Origin: Hofstenia miamia
Taxonomy: Eukaryota > Xenacoelomorpha > Acoela
Reading direction: 5' to 3'
Assembly: GCA_004352715.1 (NCBI GenBank)
Contig: SCFE01000101.1
Location: 801,681-865,680 of the forward strand
DNA: 64,000 bases
This document shows positions 57,354 through 64,000 of this stretch, one piece after another. Below the pieces are notes generated by a model. The model was not told the origin of the DNA and ran no database searches. It saw only the letters and a list, made by a program, of their open reading frames with translations. Every line of letters begins with the position of its first letter. The stretch's first letter is position 1. A program made the position numbers and the translations under genes.

Positions 57354-58092
57354 AGTTGCGATTTCTAAGGGAATGCAATTCATGCATAGCATGCCTTTTT
57401 CCACAAACTGAAATTATACATGTTTCATTACATCATGAAATTTACATAACTTCATTTTAATCTAATAATTTATTAAATTATATTATAAATCATAATGCAA
57501 TAATTACCTATGAAAAATGCATTTCTAAGTAAAACTGCTGATTGAAAAGACCATTTGAACCATAATAAAGATTCAAAATTTGTTTATAGTACTCAATAAA
57601 ATCACCGGTTATTTGGATAATTTTCTAGCAATTTCTGACAGCACAGCATATACAATTTCTTTACAACAAGAGATTTACACTAATTCTGTGCCTTAGAAGA
57701 TAGTTGATTTCAGGCTTATAGATACAAATAAAGTTTTGATTTAATATCCGTAACTTTGTACTTAGTACACTATCTCATGTTATATTTGATAAAAACGAAG
57801 TAGTTTCCTGATTCCACTCTCAAGAAATGTCCGTTTTTCATGGACGTTTTCTAAAATTCGCTATAGCTTTGTAACCCTTGATCCTAACTGCACAATTTTT
57901 CGTCAAAAGTTGCAGAACAAGTTAAAGAAAAAAGTAATGGAAGAATAGTTTATTCAAAAAACGGTCTCTGAGTTATATCTAAAAATATGGAGGGGGTCAA
58001 ATTACCCCCAGGTAAAATAAGATTAAGAAGTTTAAATATTAATAGTTTACAAAAGAAATATTAATTTGGTTCTTCTACTGATGTATACTTAC
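57353..58092. other. Intron or flank of the cadherin-repeat gene
   Basis: No coding exon was recognised here, although the preceding transmembrane exon ends on a perfect donor, so one or more cytoplasmic exons should lie in or beyond this stretch. Confidence 0.4.
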
Positions 58093-58278
58093 TAAGCTGC
58101 TGCTCCCGCGGTTGCTGCACTTTTAATACAGAGATTTATCCCGAATACACAACCAATGCCAGCTACCATCCCTACTGTGGCAACCGTAAGTATTGTAACG
58201 GTCATACTTAACAATGATTGTGTAAATACATCAGTAAATTCATCCTCAGTTGTTGAAGCTGTAGTAGGCAATACACAT
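58093..58278 (-). CDS. Cadherin-repeat protein: transmembrane exon
   Basis: The acceptor is TTTATGTTTAG| at 58279 and the donor A|GTAAGTAT at 58092, an optimal donor. The exon is 186 bases, entering and leaving in phase 2, like the two exons before it. It encodes a Thr/Ser/Asp/Glu-rich juxtamembrane segment, then a hydrophobic helix of about 25 residues (from LLSMTVTIL to GINLCI), then an Ala-rich stretch. An in-frame TAG overlaps the donor (GCT-TAG), so if the intron were retained the protein would end here with almost no cytoplasmic tail. Regulated retention is therefore possible. Confidence 0.65.
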
Positions 58279-61274
58279 CTAAACATAAAATAAACAATGG
58301 CATATTTTTCCCAATCTTTGTGAGTATTTATGATATATTGATAAATTTACTGTACTTACAGTATGCATTAACATTAGTTATACAAGCATATATAATGTTT
58401 GTAACAAAATATTGAGAAATTATCTTTCATATTTAATTATAATTATGTAGAACTAGGAGAAAGTACTAATCGCTCCAACATTTAGAGAATTCTGATGCAT
58501 GACACTTGAAATAAATTGATATTTGTAAGGAGGTTGTGCAGGACTACGCCATATGCGGTTTTAGCCCCTGCCACGAAGAATCAAGTTTTATTTATTAGCC
58601 GATCCCATTGCTGAATCAGAACGGTCATAATCTTCAGGACGGTGTTCGCATAGAACTTAATTGAATTGGTCATCGTTCCGTGTGTACAATACAATGGTGC
58701 CTATGCAGCATACATCCCCCAGATTTTTTTTGTCACTCGGCAAGGCTTATATCCAGTGTTGTCCATAGGAATGTTATGCCAATGGGATGGGACAGCACAC
58801 ATTTGGACTTCCCATTGAAGAAGGAGTGTCAGATAATCTTGAGGGTTAAAGTTAAGCCAACAAAATTTTGTCTTTTTGCATATCTCTATAAATATAGTAC
58901 TACTTAGGCGAGATTAAGGCTAAACTTTCATAAATTTAATAAGTGTATTTGAGCTGTATTCCATATTATATTATAATGGGAGTACGATCGGATGTGATGG
59001 GACACTAAAACATACTCCATGAACAAGCCTGCTTATATCAGAGAGCCCTTCCATTAAATAAATACATGCTCTTTTTACTGATGTTCTTTTTCTTTATTTC
59101 CTGTACTTTCTGTACAAAATGATTTGTGTTCATTAAATTAGGGTTAAAATTTAAACAAAATTGAAAATATTATAAAATTATAAATTATGGCAATAATCAA
59201 CAATACAATTTTATTTTTCATAGCTTGAATTTCATTCTATGCGATCACTAAATCTGTTTATATAACACATATTTGTTTGGGTATACAATGGATATTTTAT
59301 TTGTACCTAGCAATATATCAGCGATGACCCTGGCATATTTCAAAGCGATTCTGTTATGGGAACATAGATTTTTTGGTACTAGGATAAATTCCGTGACATC
59401 AGCGTCCGTTATGACGACAGAGCACCAGAATTTTTTATTCTCTTAGTATTCAGCCATATGTAAACTATGGACCTGCAAAGTTTTCTGCTCAGTGATAAAT
59501 AGGATTGATTTTATGAGAGGTATCTTTAAAGCAAACCTGGTTTTAAAAGTTTTTTCAAAATCACCTTAAAAATACAGTAACAGTGTTTCACTACTAATAT
59601 AGATTAAAAATTTTCTAAATCCAAGTTATAACTAGCACATCATCATCATTTGATGTTTTCGGACTGAAATAAAATCAGTATCACTCTCAACTACCAATGA
59701 ACTAATTAATATTTGCTGAAATCCAAATTATACACTATTTCTCTGGATTTAATAAGTATACGATTTAATATATTGGCAGAGCTAACCTGAATTACTTAAG
59801 CAACAAAAGAACAAACTTATGACATATTTTACCTTCACATTATTAAGAATATGCTTCCTCAACATCCCCAATTTAGATAGGGTTTAGCGGCACCTAATAG
59901 GCAACAATAAAATATATCTAATTGGATTTACTGAGAGGCGCCAAGCAATAAACTAAGCAATGACGTAAAGTGAGTTTTGTAAATAGAAACATTGGAAAAT
60001 CGAAGTGTAAACATTACAGAATACGAGATGATTACAAATATGCAAAAATTGAACATTTGAAAAAATTTTAACCAAGTAATCTTTACAATCATATTGATAG
60101 CAATCATCAATTTAACTGAAGACTATAGGTAATGACAATTGATGCTCTTCAATGTCAGTAGTTAGGCATGCTTCATAAGTATATTAATAAATGAAACTCC
60201 TAAAAGTTATCTTAAACAACTAAGAGGAGGTTAATTGACATATATCGCCCGTGACTGATACTCTAAACCACTGTTAATTACGAATCAATCTAAAATATTG
60301 GTTACTAGATTCTAAAATGTTCAAAATCTAACAGACCATCTTCGTTTCAGTCGCTTTCTTTAGAAAAAATTTACATACACAAACACACACACACACAACT
60401 TTGGTTACTATATGTAAAGATATATATAAAATCTAAATATTAGACTACAAAGAAAATTAACCTTTCAAAGTTGTATTGTGATAACTGTGCTGATGAAAAA
60501 ATAGAATGAAGACTTCCCTGAGGCATGATGTTTGAAATCAATAGTGAATTTTTTGTGAATTCCTTAGCAACATTGAGCTTGGTCAGACTTTCTTGATTAG
60601 AGAACGCATATAGTCTTACATCGATACTAAAAAACGAAAATAAAATTTGAAATTTGTACAATATTTCAAGTAATAAAATTTTACAAAAGAAAGACATTTT
60701 GATATCTCCGTTGAATATCTAAAAAAATCAAAAAATACAATCATATCTTTTTTTAGTTTAGTTCTAAAAATGAAAATTATAAATAAAAAACAATTATGAT
60801 ATATTTCACTATATCTATATTACAAAAAGCTACTATTATTATTACATTCAAACTACTGATTTTGCATAATCTCACCTGCTATTGGTATATGCTATTACTT
60901 CTTCAATCCTGAATATCCATTCTGGCCATTGTGCGCTGAGGAGATTAGTAAGATTAGTCTTTCTTTCATCATTCAGCCAGGAAGTGGATTGTCTGAGGGG
61001 GCAGATTATAATATTTTCTTCTTGAACATAAGTATCGATGCGAATAAAACAAAAACTAAATCACCATTCAATTAATGAATTTGATAGCTAATCAAAGCTT
61101 ACTCTGTTAACTTTTCTGGAGTTCCAAGATCATAGCCTTGAACAAAGATGTTGTATTCGGTATAAGCAGAAAGGCTTCGCGAACCTTTGTATATTTTTCC
61201 ACTGTTTGAATTTACCGTGAAATGTAATGATGTCTTTGCCAGCCGGTATCTTATGGCAGCATTATTTGAATTTG
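58093..61274 (-). CDS. Gene model: single-pass cadherin-repeat membrane protein, 3' portion
   Basis: Four exons on the minus strand (61274-61103, 61055-60876, 60626-60462, 58278-58093) join in frame through consistent phase-2 junctions. They give about 234 residues: most of the last cadherin repeat, a membrane-proximal alpha/beta module of about 100 residues, a stalk and one transmembrane helix. The signal peptide, earlier repeats and cytoplasmic tail are not in the model. The order (last repeat, ferredoxin-like module, helix) is reminiscent of protocadherin-15/cadherin-23-type proteins, but orthology is not shown. Exon 61829-61894 may be an additional upstream exon, but its phase does not fit directly. 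Confidence 0.68.
58279..60461. other. Intron of the cadherin-repeat gene
   Basis: About 2.2 kb of AT-rich DNA. A GC-richer patch at 58535-58690 is probably a transposon fragment; I could not define its ends. No exon seen. Confidence 0.5.
60462..60626 (-). CDS. Cadherin-repeat protein: membrane-proximal exon 2
   Basis: The acceptor is TTTTTTAG| at 60627 and the donor AAG|GTTAAT at 60461. The exon is 165 bases, symmetric phase 2. It encodes a strand (IDVRLYAFSN), a helix (SLTKLNVAKEF) and a further strand (SLLISNI), followed by a polar linker. Together with the previous exon this completes a strand-helix-strand-strand-helix-strand order, as in the ferredoxin-like membrane-adjacent domains of protocadherin-15/cadherin-23 and in SEA domains. 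That comparison is an inference from predicted secondary structure. Confidence 0.6.
60876..61055 (-). CDS. Cadherin-repeat protein: end of cadherin domain and start of membrane-proximal module
   Basis: The acceptor is GATTTAG| at 61056 and the donor CAG|GTGAGA at 60875. The exon is 180 bases, phase 2 in and out, and joins in frame to the exon before it. The first 10 residues (FCFIRIDTYV) supply the last strand of the cadherin repeat, though the usual D-x-N-D-N calcium linker is absent. The rest reads as a strand (NIIICPL), a helix (KTNLTNLLSAQW) and a strand (WIFRIEEVIAY). Confidence 0.65.
61103..61274 (-). CDS. Cadherin-repeat protein: cadherin domain exon
   Basis: The acceptor is TTTTTTAG| at 61275 and the donor ACAGA|GTAAGC at 61102. 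The 172-base exon has only one open frame. It encodes NAAIRYRL, then HFTVNSNSGKIY, then SAYTEYNIFVQGYDLGTPE. These are the N-x-x-I-x-Y, F-x-V-x-x-x-x-G-x-I and L-x-x-x-x-x-Y-x-x-x-V-x-x-x-D-x-G-x-P landmarks of an extracellular cadherin repeat, in order and with normal spacing. The XEX and DRE calcium motifs are partly degenerate: the expected D-R-E is replaced by a Ser/Thr-rich stretch. The family mediates calcium-dependent adhesion or cell-surface linkage. Confidence 0.8.
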
Positions 61275-61828
61275 CTAAAAAATAAACTTCAAAGATTAAA
61301 TGGCGTCAATTGCTTCCAGTACGAATAAGTACATAAGTATGAATTTTGTGCAACTTTTTGTTTATATTTTTTTAAACAATTTGATGCATTTGTTGGCAAA
61401 CAAAATTCTCACTCTGACTCCAAGTATTATATTGCTAAATCAAATAATTACTCGAGTAGTATTGAAAAATAAATGAGAAATTAAACAATGCCAATTAAAC
61501 AATGCCAATCGTAATTACTTCCCTAGTAGAATGTGTCAAGTTTCTCTATCAAAAATATATCAGTCTCTACTAAGGTTATTCCAGCTAATTTATAAGTCAT
61601 ATTCATATTTGAAAGAATGTTGTCATACATTTATTTTGACTCCTGTATTGTGCATTGCATGTGCAATTTAATAATTTAATAATTTTCTTTATTTCTTCTC
61701 TTAAGCAAATGCATATAATACCATCTCGTGGCCAACGATAGAAAATTCCAAAAATCATGGAAAAATATAAACTGAATTTGGCCTTATGATGACAACTAAT
61801 TGAAGAAAGGAAAAATTTCTAAGCGTAC

Positions 61829-61894
61829 TTTATAAAGACTAGTGGTTTTTCTTCTGTTTGATGCACACTAGTGCTGAAGGTCCTCAAACCAACA
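61829..61894 (-). CDS. Possible upstream cadherin exon (phase does not match)
   Basis: Bounded by a strong acceptor (TTTTTTTAG) and a donor A|GTACGC. The 66-base segment encodes FSTSVHQTEEKPLVFIK, similar to the beginning of a cadherin repeat (Y-x-x-x-V-x-E-x-x-P-x-x-x-V). It would leave in phase 2, while the next exon must be entered in phase 1. Either a small exon between them is missing or this exon is false. Confidence 0.35.
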
Positions 61895-62173
61895 CTAAAA
61901 AAATTAATGCCAATTTCGACCATTTTATTTTCAATTTTTGGGTTAAAATTTTTTCCATTTATTCTATGATCATAAAAGTGAAAATAGTTGTAGGCAGGTA
62001 TTTTGAGTTCATTCATGTAAAAATTTCATAGATACGTGACAAAAACTACAATTTTGAGAAAATGCATTTAAACAAAAACTACGTTATACTATAATTCCTC
62101 GTGGTGACTTTATATATCACTATTATGGCACTTTTCTCAATAGATAAAAGGTTAAATTTTTGGTCATAGGCAG

Positions 62174-63133
62174 CAGGAATCGTTAGATTTTAATCGCGAT
62201 TAATCGTATGAAAAAAAATTTTGGCGATAGATTAATCGTAATCGCTGCAGCCAGGAGATTAATAATCGCGATTAATCATAGATTAATCTACTTCTGATTA
62301 AAAATATTCAAAATACAATATATCAATTGAAAGATATTCAAAATAGAAAATATCAACTATTATTGTTATTTGAGATTTTTTCCTGAAGTCATTTTACTCC
62401 ACATGTGCTTGTTAGGGTAAAGAAATATTGGATCTCTAAGTCGAGGGGTAATAAACGATTTTGGAAATCAGATAGAGCATATCCAGCTTTGCTGAACAGT
62501 CTCTCAACCTGATTAGAAGTTGGCTTGATAAAATCGAGGATCCTTATATATAGAATTAGGCGACATCCGACGCTTCCTAAGTATGCTAGATGCCTAATCA
62601 TCACGCTCTTCTTCTATGTCCGGTGTTAAGGTTTTCTTTTGTAAAACATATGACCGACACGAAGAGTGGCCATAGATAAGATATCAAACCGAAAATGACA
62701 ACACGTAACTGAATGCATAAGCATCAACTTAATTAGAATAATCTAGATTAATCGAGCACGCTGTTTACGATTAATCTAATCTACTTGACCAGCACGATAG
62801 ATTAATCTATCCGATTAATCTCGATTAATCGTGTTGACGATTAATCATGTTGGATCCCTGATATGATTTTATATTCTTAGATGTAAAATTATTCACCCAT
62901 TTGAGATTTCCCACCAATTGATATTTATTAGTATATGATTTCATAANGATAAGATATCAAACCGAAAATGACAACACGTAACTGAATGCATAAGCATCAA
63001 CTTAATTAGAATAATCTAGATTAATCGAGCGCGCTGTTTACTATTAATCTAATCTACTTGACCAGCATGATAGATTAATCTATCCGATTAATCTCGATTA
63101 ATCGTGTTGACGATTAATCATGTTGGATCCCTG
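62174..63133. mobile_element. hAT-family element with GATTAATC subterminal arrays; right part duplicated at an assembly join
   Basis: The left end CAGGAATCG starts at 62174 directly after ATAGGCAG. The right end ...GGATCCCTG finishes at 63133 and is followed by the same ATAGGCAG (63134-63141), a perfect 8-bp target duplication. Terminal repeats are CAGGAATC and CAGGGATC. The palindrome GATTAATC occurs 4 times near the left end and 6 times near the right, a typical subterminal transposase-binding array. The 186 bases 62675-62860 recur at 62948-63133 with three mismatches, straddling a single N at 62947. The true element is thus probably 687 bp (62174-62860), and the extra 273 bases are an assembly product. 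Confidence 0.85.
62389..62604 (-). pseudogene. hAT transposase C-terminal dimerisation remnant
   Basis: Inside the element above, a 71-codon frame contains IKPTSNQVERLFSKAGYALS followed by NRL and a hydrophobic end. This matches the hAT dimerisation motif (P-x-S-x-x-x-E-R-x-F-S-x-A-G, then N-R-L) at the C-terminus of hAT transposases. The catalytic core is absent. The element is an internally deleted, non-autonomous derivative that kept the end of its own transposase gene. Confidence 0.85.
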
Positions 63134-63141
63134 ATAGGCAG

Positions 63142-64000
63142 GCAGCACATCATGGCAATAATAATTTCTTATTAAATTACAACTGAGAAACGCATTTGAG
63201 GCAAAAATGGAATGCTTCCAGGTTACTTCAAAACTATAAAAAAAATTATATTATTTTTAAATAAATAGATTTATGGGCTTTAATGAAGTAAATCCATTTT
63301 ATTATTTCAAAGAAAACTTTGCTGTTTTTGAAAAACTCAAAAATTCATTGACGGAATTTTCACTAAGGCTCAGCGGAAAATTTAAATAATTTGCTATCGA
63401 TAAGAGTTGAGAAGTAGGCTTATTTGTCAAATATTACCAAAACTAAAATTAAAATTTTTAGGCAAGCGTAAAATTCCAACTCTTAGGCAAATATTACATG
63501 TAAACAATACTTCACAGAAATCATTTTCATTATTCCACGTAATGAAATTAAATAGGTCGGATAATTTTTTTGAAATAATTTATATGAATTATGAATATGA
63601 GTTAAGCACACAACACAACCGCATTTAAGGTTGGTAACTTGAAAAATTTTCGAACATATATGCAACTGAGTCTCGCCATATCTTTGTTAAAACCGGCCAA
63701 TAAATTCTTTAAATAATGGTCACCAACTTCTGTGTTTTTCTAATGCTTGTATTTATATGCTTGAAATTTGCAAAATTCATTAAAATTTCTAATAATGAAC
63801 GAAATTTGTTCATCTTTCATTTTTTTTATTAAAAACATCAATTTTAGCAAGGATATCTATAGAATAACCTTTGATTATATTCATCTTAGTAACATGATAA
63901 ACTAAAACATTCTTATATAAAGAATATTCTAAGAGAGTTTTTTCCCACTACATATGGAAAAAAGTAATTAATATCTCTACTGTAAACAAATATATATATA
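63142..64000. other. AT-rich DNA upstream of the cadherin-repeat exons
   Basis: No exon recognised. Either an intron of the cadherin-repeat gene or intergenic. Confidence 0.4.

Noticed and set aside
61400-61423. 22-base micro-exon on the minus strand that could link the 61.89-kb and 61.27-kb cadherin exons
   Set aside because: It has AG and GT borders, but its length does not correct the phase mismatch.
1-64000. CRISPR arrays, tRNA or rRNA genes, riboswitches, bacterial operons
   Set aside because: None seen; the sequence is eukaryotic, with introns, microsatellites and transposons.

Overview
This is an AT-rich (by eye about 70% A+T) scaffold from a multicellular animal. The evidence is two intron-containing genes for animal membrane proteins, a rhodopsin-family GPCR and a cadherin-repeat protein, set among long non-coding stretches, TA and ATT microsatellites and many decayed transposable elements. 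I cannot fix the taxon; an AT-rich invertebrate such as a cnidarian or flatworm would fit. There is no bacterial gene organisation, no CRISPR array and no recognisable tRNA or rRNA gene. The sequence is a scaffold with five sizeable sequence gaps over 100 bases (three of exactly 1000 N), two smaller N runs beside TA repeats and three single-N joins. Several duplications sit exactly on these joins and look like unmerged alleles.

Layout. 1-8 kb: non-coding, with a cluster of GTTAAC palindromes near 1.9 kb. 8.4-10 kb: remnants of a GIY-YIG-type retroelement, a Tc1/mariner-like transposase and a LINE reverse transcriptase. 11-15 kb: two short non-autonomous DNA transposons with target-site duplications, an 8-bp (hAT-like) and a TTAA (piggyBac-like) one. 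16.3-17.1 kb: LINE ORF1. 18-23 kb: badly gapped, including a misplaced inverted copy of 15458-15893 and, at 22.1 kb, a GC-rich segment with a textbook CRE/CCAAT/TATA/Inr promoter running into a gap. 23.3-26.5 kb: the 5' end of an LTR retrotransposon, with LTR, tRNA-Arg primer site, intact gag, a UUUAAAC frameshift site at the gag stop, and a pol reading frame that breaks just after the protease DTG. 26.5-27.4 kb: LINE endonuclease remnant interrupted by a complete 1.4-kb hAT element (27387-28800). 28.8-36 kb: non-coding DNA with several diverged tandem duplications and a 340-bp satellite-like array. 38.6-39.5 kb: a repeat-rich element built of CCACCAGTGG palindromes. 41.1-41.8 kb: an inverted-terminal-repeat element and another LINE RT remnant.

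Host genes. At 45.8-47.0 kb (minus) there is a two-exon, 300-residue GPCR. The junction restores the TM3 cysteine exactly 25 residues before the DRV arginine. At 58.1-61.3 kb (minus) are four consecutive exons of a cadherin-repeat protein: end of a cadherin domain, a membrane-proximal alpha/beta module, and a transmembrane exon. The 5' part of this gene lies beyond the window or unrecognised upstream; a hAT-derived element (62174-63133) lies on its upstream side. Between these genes are further retroelement remnants (53.1-54.1 kb and 56.9-57.2 kb, both minus).

The two host genes do not form a pathway that I can demonstrate. Most of the interpretable sequence is a record of nested transposon insertion.
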